In this document: one piece after another, positions 11,152-21,860 of the stretch
Layout of the letters: each line of letters starts with the position of its first letter
Position numbering within the stretch: the first letter of the stretch is position 1
Assembly (NCBI GenBank): GCA_034521495.1
Contig: JAXHMK010000021.1
Location: 1-64,000 of the forward strand
DNA length: 64,000 nt
Origin: Balneolaceae bacterium
GTDB taxonomy: Bacteria > Bacteroidota > Rhodothermia > Balneolales > Balneolaceae
Direction of reading: 5' to 3'
Translations under genes and position numbers: made by a program
Notes under the pieces: model-generated
The model's input: only the letters and a program-made list of their open reading frames with translations
The model's database searches: none
Told to the model about the DNA's origin: nothing

Positions 11152-12693
11152 ATGAAACATCTTACATCATCCATTCTGATCACATTGCTCAGCGTGTTGT
11201 TTCTTGGTTTTACATGGACAGATAACAATTCTTTGTCTGACAGTGCCGCGGAACAATCAGATGACCGTCCCAATCTCATCCTCATCATCGCTGATGATAT
11301 GGCATGGAACGATTGTGGGGCGTGCGGCCATCCCAATATTCAAACCCCCAATATCGACAAACTGGCGGATGATGGAATGATGTTTCATAAGGCATTTCTG
11401 ACAACCAGTTCGTGCAGTCCGTCACGATCAAGCATGATTACCGGGACCTATCCCCATCAAACCGATGCTGAACAGCTTCACTGGGAGGTACCAGCGGAGA
11501 AAGTGACGTTTGTTGAAAAACTCAAAGAAGCTGGATACTGGACCGGCCAGGCCGGGAAATGGCACCTTGGAGATCATCTGGTTGACCGGTTTGATATGCT
11601 GGCCGAGGAAAGTACTGACGAATTGGAAAAATCCTATGGCGAACTTCCGGAGAGTGATAACAGCGGGTCGCACTTATGGGTGCCGCTGCTGGAGCACCGC
11701 CCGGACGATCAGCCCTTTTTTCTCTGGCTGGCCGCCCATGATCCGCACCGAGGCTATGAAGAAGGTATCATAGAGAACCCTCATTCCGTCGATGATGTAA
11801 TCCTCCCGCCCTATGTACCGGATACCGAAGAGGTGAGAAAGGATTACGCTCTCTATTACGATGAAATCTCCCGGATGGACAGCTATATCGGGGATGTGGT
11901 GGAGACTTTGGAAGAACAGGGAGTCAGCGATAACACACTCATTTTGTTTATCAGTGATAACGGCCGCCCGTTTCCGAGAGATAAAACCACGATGTATGAC
12001 AGCGGTATCAAAACCCCGTGGATCGTGAAATGGCCGGAACGAGTTGAAGCCGGATCACAAACCGAGTCACTGGTTAGTTCTGTGGATATCGGTACGACAT
12101 TTCTGTCTCTCGCAGGTATTGAGTCCTTTGAATCGTCTCCCGGAGTTGACTTTAGTCCGGTGCTGACAAATCCAGAGGCCGAAGTTCGCGACCGGATTTA
12201 CAGCCAGGCTCACTGGCACGATCATGAGAACTTTGTCCGAGCTGTCAGGGATGAACGCTTTAAGTACATCAAAAACTTTTTTAATGATCTGCCGCGTACG
12301 CCTCCAGCGGATGCTTTGACCGGCGGCACCTTTGGTGAAATTCGCAGGCTTGAAGAGAGCGGTCAACTTGATGACAATCAACGAGATCTCTATTACGAGC
12401 CGAGGCCGGAAGAGGAGTTGTACGATCTTGAAAACGATCCGCATGAACTGAATAACCTGGCGGATGATCCGCAATACCGGGACGAATTAACCAAGCTGAG
12501 AGGAGAACTTTTAGATTTCATGAAACAGCATGATGACGGCGTTCCCCGTCTGCGGACACCGGATGAATTCCATCGCGTAACCGGCGCACCACTGCCCAAT
12601 AACGAACTACCGAGAGCACCTAAAAAAGAGATGTTTGGCGGGTGTGAGTGTATTTATCTGCCGCCCGATGGTTACTTTGAAGATCTGCCATAA
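11152..12693 (+). CDS. Secreted S1 sulfatase (sulfamidase-like)
   Basis: A formylglycine sulfatase of 513 residues from the ATG at 11152. The ORF opens at 11122, but the later start puts a Sec leader at residues 1 to about 20. A-D-D at 47-49 supplies metal ligands, and C-S-P-S-R at 88-92 is the modification motif with Cys88. G-K-W-H-L-G near 139 and I-S-D-N-G-R near 270 follow. The order S-S-C-S-P-S-R-S-S-M-I-T-G with a downstream A-A-H-D-P-H-R resembles N-sulfoglucosamine sulfohydrolase-type (S1_8-like) enzymes, so it may cut N- or O-sulfate; this is inference. It lies between repeat A1 and an exported Gfo/Idh protein and shows no damage. Confidence 0.88.
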   Translation: MKHLTSSILITLLSVLFLGFTWTDNNSLSDSAAEQSDDRPNLILIIADDMAWNDCGACGHPNIQTPNIDKLADDGMMFHKAFLTTSSCSPSRSSMITGTYPHQTDAEQLHWEVPAEKVTFVEKLKEAGYWTGQAGKWHLGDHLVDRFDMLAEESTDELEKSYGELPESDNSGSHLWVPLLEHRPDDQPFFLWLAAHDPHRGYEEGIIENPHSVDDVILPPYVPDTEEVRKDYALYYDEISRMDSYIGDVVETLEEQGVSDNTLILFISDNGRPFPRDKTTMYDSGIKTPWIVKWPERVEAGSQTESLVSSVDIGTTFLSLAGIESFESSPGVDFSPVLTNPEAEVRDRIYSQAHWHDHENFVRAVRDERFKYIKNFFNDLPRTPPADALTGGTFGEIRRLEESGQLDDNQRDLYYEPRPEEELYDLENDPHELNNLADDPQYRDELTKLRGELLDFMKQHDDGVPRLRTPDEFHRVTGAPLPNNELPRAPKKEMFGGCECIYLPPDGYFEDLP

Positions 12694-12831
12694 TTGAGGT
12701 ATCTGGTGGTTGGAATGTGTATATGTATAAGGATCCGATCTCATTATATCGGTATACTATCTGGAATTGAACGTTTATGAATTTTTTCGTTATCCTGTTC
12801 AAATATTTAATCACGCACATAATTTTAAAAA

Positions 12832-14121
12832 ATGAAGAAGTTGGATAAAGATTCTAAGAAAAAAAGGTTCAGCCGGAAAGATTTTTTGAAAAAATCGATC
12901 CTCGGTTTAGGAGCCTTTACAATTGTTCCCCGCCACGTACTTGGGGGCAACGGATATACGGCTCCAAGTGATCAACTGACAAAAGCAGTGATCGGTGTAG
13001 GCGGTATGGGAAGGGGGCATTTGACGTATCCGGGTTCTAAGTTAATTGCTGTGTGTGATGTGGATGAAAACCATTTGAGCCGGGCATTGTCAATGACGCC
13101 GGATGGAGTTAGAGGGTACAGTGATTACCGGGAAGTGCTCGAACAGGATGATGTGGATATTGTGCATATTGTAACGCCTCCCCACTGGCATGGAAAAATG
13201 TCCGTGGATGCAGCCAATGCCGGTAAAGATATCTGGTGCGAAAAACCGATGACCCGAACCATTGGTGAAGGCCAAGAAGTTGTAAAAGCTGTAGAAAGAA
13301 ATGGAACCATCTTTCGCTTAAATACATGGTTTCGTTTTAGAAGTAATTTCTATGGCTTGGGAACTACAGTAAAGCCGATCAAGAAACTGGTTGAAAATGA
13401 TGTTTTCGGCTGGCCCCTGAAAGTAACGCTGAGCGAAACAACGGGATTTAACTGGAAGTTTGTTTGGAGGGGTAAAACGGATCTGGAGCCTCAATGGATA
13501 CCGGAAGCATTGGACTATAATATGTGGTTAGGGCCGGCACCGTATAAACCATACCATGAACATCGGGTTCACAGCAATTTTCGGGGATACTGGGATTACG
13601 ACGGCGGAGGACTGGGAGATATGGGTCAACACTATATCGATCCGTCTCAATACTTGTTAAATAAAGACCATACAAACCCTATTTACGTTGATGTAGATGC
13701 TCCGCAACAACATCCTGATGCAGCCTCCTCGTGGCGAAGAATTGAGTTTACCTACGATGATGGGTGTAAAATTGTGTTGGATGGTGAAAACCGGGATAAA
13801 GACGCTGCTTTTATTGAAGGGCCAAAGGGAAAACTGTACCGGGGTTTTCAATCAGATATTCCCAATATTAGAAAATTAGCAGATTCGTTGCCGGAACCTA
13901 AAACTCAAGTAACAGATTTTAGCGAAGCCGTTAAAAAACGGAAAACATTTGCCCTGAATGAGAAAAATGGTCACAGGTCATGCAATATCGTAAACCTTGG
14001 AATTATAGCCGTACGCCTTGGGCGGTCGCTGGAGTTTGATCCGGAAACGCAGACAATTGTGAATGATGAAGCGGCAAACCGGATGATTCATCAACCCATG
14101 CGTTCTCCCTGGCAGATATAG
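12832..14121 (+). CDS. Exported Gfo/Idh/MocA family oxidoreductase
   Basis: A 429-residue NAD(P)-dependent sugar oxidoreductase. The N-terminus carries a Tat-like leader, S-R-K-D-F-L-K-K at 14-21 followed by a hydrophobic stretch, with R-K in place of the usual twin Arg. The dinucleotide motif G-V-G-G-M-G is at 55-60 and the catalytic E-K-P at 137-139, preceded by T-P-P-H-W-H. The C-terminal half has D-G-G-G-L-G-D-M-G-Q-H-Y-I-D, the substrate-side motif of exported members. Tat export with bound cofactor is known for this group. In context with the HEAT-DUF1080 lipoprotein immediately downstream, it may oxidise a sugar to a keto-glycoside that the DUF1080 domain then cleaves; that is inferred. 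Confidence 0.88.
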   Translation: MKKLDKDSKKKRFSRKDFLKKSILGLGAFTIVPRHVLGGNGYTAPSDQLTKAVIGVGGMGRGHLTYPGSKLIAVCDVDENHLSRALSMTPDGVRGYSDYREVLEQDDVDIVHIVTPPHWHGKMSVDAANAGKDIWCEKPMTRTIGEGQEVVKAVERNGTIFRLNTWFRFRSNFYGLGTTVKPIKKLVENDVFGWPLKVTLSETTGFNWKFVWRGKTDLEPQWIPEALDYNMWLGPAPYKPYHEHRVHSNFRGYWDYDGGGLGDMGQHYIDPSQYLLNKDHTNPIYVDVDAPQQHPDAASSWRRIEFTYDDGCKIVLDGENRDKDAAFIEGPKGKLYRGFQSDIPNIRKLADSLPEPKTQVTDFSEAVKKRKTFALNEKNGHRSCNIVNLGIIAVRLGRSLEFDPETQTIVNDEAANRMIHQPMRSPWQI

Positions 14122-14284
14122 GTACTCGTTATCAATTAAATTCCATAGATCAACGTTGCGTGTTAACAATAAATAGTGTCAGGTCAATTATAATATACCG
14201 GGTAATTAATTTAGAAAAATGGGGTAATCCAAAGACAAGAATTACGGATGAACCTTGAATCTGCTACATTTAGAACTTTCATCG

Positions 14285-14346
14285 TTTCGCCCTCTCCCCC
14301 AACCCCTCTCCCCGCGGGAGAGGGGCGAAGGGGTGAGGGTGAAACG
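14285..14346. repeat. Intergenic palindrome
   Basis: A near-perfect palindrome running from TTTCGCCCTCTCCCC through a CCGCGG centre to GGGTGAGGGTGAAACG. It fills part of the 337-base gap after the oxidoreductase gene. It can fold into one long G/C-rich hairpin and may serve as a terminator, although no clear T-run follows on the plus strand. Confidence 0.75.
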
Positions 14347-14458
14347 AATTTTTTGCACTGATTCGTGATTATTTACCAGATTATTTAACACGTATAAAAA
14401 AATTATGATCGACATATCGACTGAAAACATAAATTAGACTGACAATTATCCAAACAAA

Positions 14459-17255
14459 ATGAAATTTTTCTCAACAGTTTTTAAAGCTGCTATTGTTTTC
14501 TCACTGGTATTTACCTCCTGTAAACCGGCTGAGGTTACACAGCAAGAACCTGAACCGGCTGCAGCGAATAATATTCATCAGGAGGTATCGAAACTCATTA
14601 TAAATATGCCGGCTGAGCATCATCAGGAAGAGGTTTGGGTCAATGAACAACTTGTGGATCTTGGAAGGTGATGCTGTTCATGTTCTGTCGGGAATGTTGA
14701 TTGACCCGGCCCTGGGCAGTGATCTTCAGGCCCGGTATGCACTGAGCAGCCTGGCGAACTATGTGGCCCGGCCCGGAGCCGAATCAGAAAAAAGAGCATT
14801 TGAAACGGCGTTGCTGTCCGAAATTCAAAAAGATCACTCGCATGAAGTACAATCATTTTTAATGGAGCAGCTCAGGCTTTCGGCAAGTGACAGATCAGTG
14901 CCGGTTTTAGAATCTTTTTTAACACATGACAGGCTATATAATGATGCACTGCGCGTCTTTTTGATTATTGACTCGCCCGCCGCCGCGAACAGTATAAGGC
15001 AATCCTTGCCTGCATCGGAGGGGCCGAAGAAAGTCGCGCTGATTAAAGCTCTTGGTGAGCTTAAAGACAGGCAGTCCGTTGAAATGATTCAGCATGCTGC
15101 CGGATCAGATCAGTGGCCATTGGTTCGTATGTCACTTTTTGCTCTATCCAATATTGGAGAGCCCGGCGCATCTTCACTTTTTGAGCAGGCCATAGATACG
15201 AACAGCGGATTCAGGCAGTCCGAAATCATCTCTTATTATGCAGGCTATGCAGAAGCCCTGCTGGAGTCTGGTTATGCTGCCGAAAGTGATGTCATAGCGG
15301 AATATTTTTTAAAAGGAGAATTTCCGGCACACATTAAAAGCAGCGCACTTCAAATCCGTTTTCAGGTTCAGGGTGAAGAAATTGTTGATGAGCTGATACA
15401 GATTGCACAAAACTCCGAACAAATTCTTGCAACATCCGCATTGAGGCTGATCAATGAGCTGGAAGGAGAAGAAATAACCAATAAATTGATAGATGGATTC
15501 GAAGAGTCATCTTCAGAATCCAATGCAACCTACTTTATTGAAGCGTTGGGAGATCGGGGGGACTTATCAGCAGTTTCTGTTTTAAGAGATCAAAGCGAAC
15601 ATTCGAGTAGTGAAATCAGATTGGCTGCGTTGCAGGCTCTGCACCAGATCCAGGATGAAGTTGAACCCGAACTTGCTATTGGAGTTTTAGATAAAGCCAA
15701 TACAGATCAGGAAATTGAACAGATTGAAAATCTACTGCTTCAATTGGAGCCTGACGTTGTGGTGCCTGTTGCGGCTAAATCATTAACGGAAGTTTCCTCC
15801 AAAACAAAGCCGGTCCTTATCGATCTTTTAGCGACCTACCGGGCGAATGATCATAAGACGACTGTGTTGAATGAGTGGGACAGTGACGAGGAAGCGGTCA
15901 GAGTGGCTGTATACGATTACCTGGGAGTTGTTGGGAATGAGACGGATGCAGACCTGCTTGTTGAACGATTCAATGACGATATTTCAGATGATGAATTACA
16001 ATTCCTTCAGACAGCCCTGGCTTCTGTCCTGAACCGGTCTGTGGCAGAAACAGAGCGAGACCAACTTTTCCGAACTTATTACAACAATGGTTCAAACCTG
16101 CAAAAAGCCCGTTTGACAAGCACCGTACCCCACATTGATGGAATGAATACTGTCGATATTATAGAAACGTCCCTTCGCCATTCCAACGCACAGGTGCAGT
16201 CCGCTTCTATGGAGGTGATGGGCATGTGGAACAGTACAGATATCCTGCCTCTGTTTACCCTGGCTGTATCAAAAACATCCGGCGAAGATCAACTGGCATT
16301 AATTAAAAACTTCACGCAGATCATCCATCGATCAGATAAGAGTCTTTCAGAGAAAGAGACGCTCATTCATGACCTCTTTTCAGCTATTGAGGGGAATCAT
16401 TACAAAATTGAACTGCTCAACCATCTTGCTGAAAGCAGTGAATTGTTAACCCTGCAAACCCTCACCCAGTATGTTAATCATGAAAGGGAAGAGATTCGGG
16501 AAGCTTCCGTTCGTATCCTGTCTGATATTTTAGAACCGCACTATTCTGGAGAATCTGAACAGTTAAACCTGCCCAACGGAATACTTGCGGTTTTGAATGA
16601 AGAGATCAGGGATAAAGTAAAAGATGAGCTTGTGGAAAGATCGAACAGTCAAAACAAAAACCAGGAAGATCAGGAAGCAGAAAGTGAACCGCTGTTTGGT
16701 TCCCTGTTTAATGGCGAAAACCTGGACGGATGGCAGGTCATCGGCAATCAGGAATCCTGGGGAGTGGAAGATGGAATTTTATATACCGATGGTGCCGGCA
16801 GCGGGTGGATATCGACCGAAGGTCAGTATGATGATTTTATCATTGAACTTGAGTACAGAGTACCTGAAGGCGGCAACAGCGGACTGTTTCTAAGGGCGCC
16901 CCATGAAGGAAATCCGGCAAATGAAGGATTAGAAATTCAAATATTAGACGACTATGCCGAACGGTACGCTGATCTGAAGCCGTGGCAATATACGGGCAGT
17001 ATCTACTTTGAACAGGCAGTCTCAAAAAGAGTGACCAAACCCGCCGGAGAGTGGCAGTCGATGAAAGTTCGGGCAGAGGGGCCGAACATTCAGGTAACAC
17101 TGAATGGAGAACAAATTATTAATGCCAATTTGATCCAATACATGGAAAATGCTCCGAATCATCCGGGCCTGCTAAAACGATCTGGTTATATCGGTCTGCA
17201 AAATCATGGCGACAGGGTAGATTTTCGAAATATTAAGATTACCGGGATTGACTGA
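14459..17255 (+). pseudogene. HEAT-repeat plus DUF1080 lipoprotein, single frameshift
   Basis: The ATG at 14459 starts a lipoprotein leader (lipobox F-T-S-C, Cys21). After 70 codons the frame ends at a TGA near 14671. The remaining 860 or so codons continue in the +2 frame through 17255. Removing one A from the GGAAGG run near 14662-14667 restores one open frame, so a single one-base insertion separates leader and body. The body is about 660 residues of helical HEAT-like repeats, then a DUF1080 domain over the last 190 residues (L-F-N-G-E-N-L-D-G-W, P-E-G-G-N-S-G-L-F-L-R, I-G-L-Q-N-H-G, V-D-F-R-N-I-K). Intact homologues would be outer-membrane-attached 3-keto-glycoside hydrolases with a protein-binding arm. 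It may be a very young pseudogene or a consensus error. Confidence 0.85.
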
Positions 17256-17355
17256 GGGATAATTTTATGATTGCTGTCAGAAGACACTATTCGGGATAAG
17301 ATCCTCAGATATTTTTATTGACAGAACGCATTTACCGGTTGAGGTTGTTTTGGAG

Positions 17356-17494
17356 AGTGTCCCCTTTGAAGGGGGCAATGGGGGATGGAAAGTAGTGAAT
17401 TCGAAATCCGATAATAAATATTTGAGTCAAATCAATACTCATCTGGTCATCCCCCTTGCTCACTCCGTTCGCTTTCCCCCTTCAAAAGGGGGAT
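17356..17494. repeat. Paired palindromic repeat A2
   Basis: Same two-arm element as at 10909 but in the other orientation: the CAATGGGGGATG arm first (17356-17386) and the GCTCACTCCGTTCGC arm last (17450-17494), about 65 bases apart. It sits 100 bases after the HEAT-DUF1080 stop. The rest of the 408-base gap shows no gene; an ORF over the repeat is a by-product of its composition. Confidence 0.85.
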
Positions 17495-17663
17495 TTTTCT
17501 CAATTTTAAATTCAACCGGTAAACTCGTTGAACAGACTTTACATAAAGGAGTTTTACCCTCAGATAAACTGTCCGCTGTTTAGCAGAGAATTAACTTTGT
17601 ATTCAAATCTCAGTTTATTACTCTTTTAAAGAGTAAAACAAGAACCCTCAACGGAAACTGAAA

Positions 17664-19265
17664 ATGACAAATTTGATGCACCTTCAACTGGTAAAAAAAG
17701 CAGTTATTTATGCAAACCTGCTTTTTTCGTTAATGCTTTTATTTCCCGCAGCTAATCATGGACAAACCGTAATCAGCGGTTATGTCTATCATGATGCCAA
17801 TGAAAATAATACGTTTGATTCCGCTGAGAAAGGTATTCAGGGGGTATTAGTTTCAAACGGTTCGGCGATTGTTGAGACTGATGAGAATGGATTTTACGAA
17901 TTGGAATCCTCAGATAATTCTGTTGTTTTTGTTCTTAAGCCCAAAAGCTGGACCACAGGTTTAAATCATAACAATATTCCGCAGTTTTATACCATTTTGA
18001 GTACCGATGGGGCCGGTGGAACAGAATATGAGGGATTAAAGCCAACAGGAGAGGCAGCAGAGTCCATAGATTTTGCACTCTATCCGCAGGAGGAAACCGA
18101 TCAGTTCAGGGTGCTCGTTTTTGGAGATACACAACCTCGTACCATCGAAGAGGTTAACTATATTGCTCACGATTCTGTTCAGGAAGTTATCGGTGTTGAT
18201 GCTGCCTTTGGCACCACATTGGGAGATTTGGTATTTGATGACCTCAACCTGTTTGAACCCTTGAACCAGGTGATCGGACAAATCGGAATTCCCTGGCGGC
18301 ATGTAATGGGAAATCACGATATTGATTTTTCTGCTGATACGAATTGGGACGCAAGAGGAACTTATTTGCGCACATACGGGCCCTCCTGGTATGCATTCAC
18401 GTACGGAAACACTCATTTTATAGTGACCGATAATATTCGCTGGATTGTAGAGGAAGATGACAGGTATTACCGAACCGGCCTTGGTGAAGAGCAGCTGGAA
18501 TTTGTTGAAAACTTTTTAGAGAAGATTCCCGATGATGAACTTGTGGTATTTATGACTCATATCCCCTGGGTGGATTCCACTCCATGGGCAGATGAAAATG
18601 AGAAACTGGAGCTTTTCAGGCTGATGGCAGATCATGATAACGCGATTACATTTGCGGCGCATACACACCGCCATTATCATCGGTTTATCGGGGAAGAGGA
18701 TGGTTTTTTCGGTAACGAAGAGCATCATATGGTAAGTATGGCAACAGTTTGTGGCTCATGGTGGACCGGGGCACATGATGAATACGGGATACCTCATTCA
18801 TTGATGCGAGACGGAACGCCAACCGGTTACGGTTTTTTGGATATCGAAGGGGATGACTGGAAATTTACATTTAAAGCCGCCCGCCGGCCAGCTGATTTTC
18901 AGATGCATGTTTCAGCACCCGATGAGGTTCCGGTTGAAGAACTGGATCAAGCAGAGATATTTGCCAACGTTTTTAATGCACTGCCTGATGCCTTGGTAGA
19001 AGCAAAAGTTGGTCACGAAGGAGAATGGGTGCCGATGTCAAAAACTCAAGAACCTGATCCTGTTTATAAGGCCATGAAAGAGCGTGAGGATCAGCTTACT
19101 GATCTCAACTGGAGACGTACAGGAGAGGCTAATCCAACTCCGCATCACTTATGGAAATCAAACTTGCCGTTAAACCTTGAGCCGGGAACCTATACTATAT
19201 TTGTACGGGCAACGGATGACTGGCATGATTACGAAGGACGAAGGATTGTGCGGATTGTTGAGTAG
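17664..19265 (+). CDS. Secreted calcineurin-like metallophosphatase
   Basis: A 533-residue exported metallophosphoesterase. A Sec leader covers residues 1 to about 34. An Ig/SdrD-like domain follows (I-S-G-Y-V-Y-H-D-A-N-E-N, then a D-E-N-G-F-Y turn), as in the metallophosphatase N-terminal domain. The catalytic fold carries all five metal blocks: F-G-D-T-Q near 152, G-D-L-V-F-D near 187, G-N-H-D near 215, M-T-H-I-P-W near 297 and A-H-T-H-R-H near 331. A C-terminal beta domain (about 430-533) matches the usual companion. These three-part enzymes are common next to polysaccharide genes in Bacteroidota, but the substrate (phosphoester or cyclic phosphate on glycan or lipid) is unknown. A decayed relative of the catalytic part lies at 59215. 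Confidence 0.88.
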   Translation: MTNLMHLQLVKKAVIYANLLFSLMLLFPAANHGQTVISGYVYHDANENNTFDSAEKGIQGVLVSNGSAIVETDENGFYELESSDNSVVFVLKPKSWTTGLNHNNIPQFYTILSTDGAGGTEYEGLKPTGEAAESIDFALYPQEETDQFRVLVFGDTQPRTIEEVNYIAHDSVQEVIGVDAAFGTTLGDLVFDDLNLFEPLNQVIGQIGIPWRHVMGNHDIDFSADTNWDARGTYLRTYGPSWYAFTYGNTHFIVTDNIRWIVEEDDRYYRTGLGEEQLEFVENFLEKIPDDELVVFMTHIPWVDSTPWADENEKLELFRLMADHDNAITFAAHTHRHYHRFIGEEDGFFGNEEHHMVSMATVCGSWWTGAHDEYGIPHSLMRDGTPTGYGFLDIEGDDWKFTFKAARRPADFQMHVSAPDEVPVEELDQAEIFANVFNALPDALVEAKVGHEGEWVPMSKTQEPDPVYKAMKEREDQLTDLNWRRTGEANPTPHHLWKSNLPLNLEPGTYTIFVRATDDWHDYEGRRIVRIVE

Positions 19266-19310
19266 CAAAAGAAAACAAGATATGTAACCTATTAAATTTG
19301 GGAAGTCATT

Positions 19311-20712
19311 ATGCTAAAAAAAATAAATGTAACCCTGTCTGTTCTTACAGTTATAATTTTGATTCAAATTGCAGGCTGTACATCCCGGGATGCTGGCAAT
19401 AACAATGAAATTAACAAACCCAACATTGTTCTCATTTTCCTGGATGATGCTGGTTTTGCCGATTTTCAGCCATTTGCCGAAACCCGGTATCCCACGCCCA
19501 ATGTACAAACGCTGGCTGAAGAGGGTCGGCAGTTTATGAACTTTTATGTACCCCAGGCGATCTGCTCAGCCTCCCGCGCGGCACTGATGACCGGTACCTA
19601 TCCCGAACGTAACGGCCTTTTTAATGCTCATCCGCCCAAGGCTCTGGGGCTTGAGACCAGGTTTGAGACCATGGCAGAAATGCTAAAAGAAAATGGATAC
19701 AGAACAGGATTTTTCGGTAAGTGGCACCTGGGAGACCAGGAGGAGACACGTCCGCATAACCGTGGTTTTGATGAAACAGCCGGCATTATGTATTCCAACG
19801 ATATGTGGGCCGGTCATCCCGAAAATCCTGAGTACTGGGGACAGTATCCCATGCACTACTGGAAAAACGGAGAGGTAATGATCGATTCGGTGACGGCTGA
19901 TCATCAAAAAAACTTTACCACCTGGTTTACCGAAGAGTCGGTCGATTTTATCAACAGAAACAGTGGCGATCCGTTCTTTTTGTATGTCCCGCATCCGCAG
20001 CCTCACGTCCCGCTGTTTGTCAGCGATAAATTTGAAGGCAAATCAGGTACCGGTCTTTACGGCGATGTGATGATGGAGATCGACTGGTCGGTCGGTGAGA
20101 TTGTAAAGGCACTGGAGGACAACGGAGTCAGAGACAATACGATTGTCATGTTTACTTCCGATAACGGCCCGTGGCTGTCCTATGCCAATCACTCCGGACA
20201 AACTCATTTCAGGGAGGGGAAAGGAACTTCATTCGACGGCGGGATTCGAAGTCCGTTAATCATTTCGTATCCGCAGGAAATTGAAAGCAAATACAGTGTC
20301 TCACAACACATTTTTCTCAATCGATCTGATGCCCACGATTGCCGAACTGACGGGATCAGAACTGCCTGATTACGAGATTGATGGTAAAAATGTGTGGAAT
20401 TTGATTGTCGGGGATGACGATGCCGAATCTCCACAGGAGTACTATGCGTTTACGAATGGAAATGAATTTCAGGGAGTAATGAGCGGTGACGGGAAATGGA
20501 AACTGCATGTACCTCACGGATATCGAACCAGTCCGGTTGGCGGCAGGGACGGCATGCCCGGCTTATATCAACAATCTGAGATTGAGCTATCACTTTTTGA
20601 TATGGTTCACGATCCGTATGAAAAGGTAAATGTGATTGACGAATATCCCGACATTGCAGATCGCCTGATTCGAATTGCCGAAGAACACCGGGCACAATTT
20701 TTTGAGGAGTAA
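19311..20712 (+). pseudogene. S1 sulfatase lipoprotein with one frameshift
   Basis: A lipoprotein sulfatase split by one base. The leader ends in I-A-G-C (Cys23). L-D-D-A-G at 44-48 and the modification motif C-S-A-S-R at 85-89 use Ala at the third position, an allowed variant of C-x-P/A-x-R. G-K-W-H-L-G and T-S-D-N-G-P-W are intact. Near 20286-20290 an extra A in a GAAAGC run shifts the frame: the first frame runs on nonsensically to a stop at 20369, and the true C-terminus (I-D-L-M-P-T-I-A-E-L-T-G onward, about 135 codons) continues in another frame to 20712. The catalytic fold would lose its C-terminal subdomain. One corrected base restores a protein of about 466 residues, so a consensus error is possible. 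Confidence 0.88.
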
Positions 20713-20799
20713 TGGATCAAAGTTTGTACTTGGTTGACAATGGAGTACTTCGAAATCACTACCATCGGATATCAGTAAAACGTTAACAACATTTAAAAA

Positions 20800-21766
20800 A
20801 TGAGTAGTGTAAGCATAAAAATTCGGTTTATTGTATGGTGTTATAATTTTCCCCTTTTTATGAAGGAGTGGCCGATGCCTGCCGACTTACCAACGGTGGT
20901 ATTCTCCAAGAAGAAGTGCTATATAAGCAGGTTGATTCCAGCCCGCCTCCAAAGTCTTCATGGACATCTATTATCCTCGAATTAATCAATCCAGAAAAAA
21001 AATATTCTGCAATTGTTTTCTACTTTGGTGGTGGTTGGGTTGGTGGTTCTATCAATCAATTTGAACCACATGCCAGGTATTTTTCACGAAGAGGTATGGT
21101 TGCTTTCCTTGTAGATTACAGAGTATATAACATGATATCATCAGATATCCTGCATTGTCTACTTGGTGGTGGTTGAGTGTGGCATCAATTGAACCACATG
21201 CCAGTACACGAGATATTCCCTAGCTACGTAACGGAATCCGTTGAGTCATTAGATGCAATCAGCTATGGAGAGCATGGAGATTTCATGTTGATACCTCGAA
21301 GATTGTTGCATCTGGTGGTTCTGCCGGAGGCCATCTGGCAGCAGCGACGGCATTAATCGATGACTATAACGAGAATACGGATAATATTTCAATAAGCAGT
21401 ATCCCGAACGCCTTGATACTCTTTAATCCAGTTATAGACAACGGCCCCGGTGGTTATGGATATGATAGAATTGGTGATGCCTACAAGGACTTTTCACCAC
21501 TTCATAACATTAAAAAGGGAGCGCCACCAACAATTTTATTTCTGGGAACAAATGATGATTTAATACCAGTAGAAACAGCCAAATACTACCAAAAAGTAAT
21601 GGAAAATGTTGATAGTAGATGTGAACTTCATTTATATGATGAACAAGAGCACGGCTTTTTCAACTATAGAAATTTTGAATATTATAAAAAAACAGTTTCT
21701 GAGGCTGATAGTTTTCTCCAATCACTTGGGTACTTAAACAAGGAACCAGGAATAGCAATTGAATAA
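20800..21766 (+). pseudogene. Decayed alpha/beta-hydrolase (esterase/acetylesterase type)
   Basis: A carbohydrate-esterase-like alpha/beta hydrolase in pieces. Opening codons near 20800 (hydrophobic leader) shift frame into 20868-21176, which carries the oxyanion segment V-F-Y-F-G-G-G-W-V-G-G. After damage, the nucleophile elbow G-G-S-A-G-G-H-L is readable near 21314-21340 in the frame that stays open to 21766. The acid (G-T-N-D-D-L-I-P) and catalytic His (E-Q-E-H-G-F-F) are both present. The break contains a partial duplication: the Q-F-E-P-H-A coding segment near 21050-21080 recurs, altered, near 21185-21205. Related enzymes remove acetyl or other acyl groups from polysaccharide. The catalytic triad is complete but not in one frame. 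Confidence 0.85.
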
Positions 21767-21860
21767 CAACGCTTGTAGAATATATGTCACTGACATACTG
21801 ATTCTTAAAAGAATTTAAATGATTGATTAATTAGTATTTATAAAGTTGATAATAAGAATT

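Noticed and set aside
17350-17583. ORF of 77 codons between HEAT-DUF1080 and metallophosphatase genes
   Set aside because: It is built from palindromic repeat A2 and low-complexity flanks.
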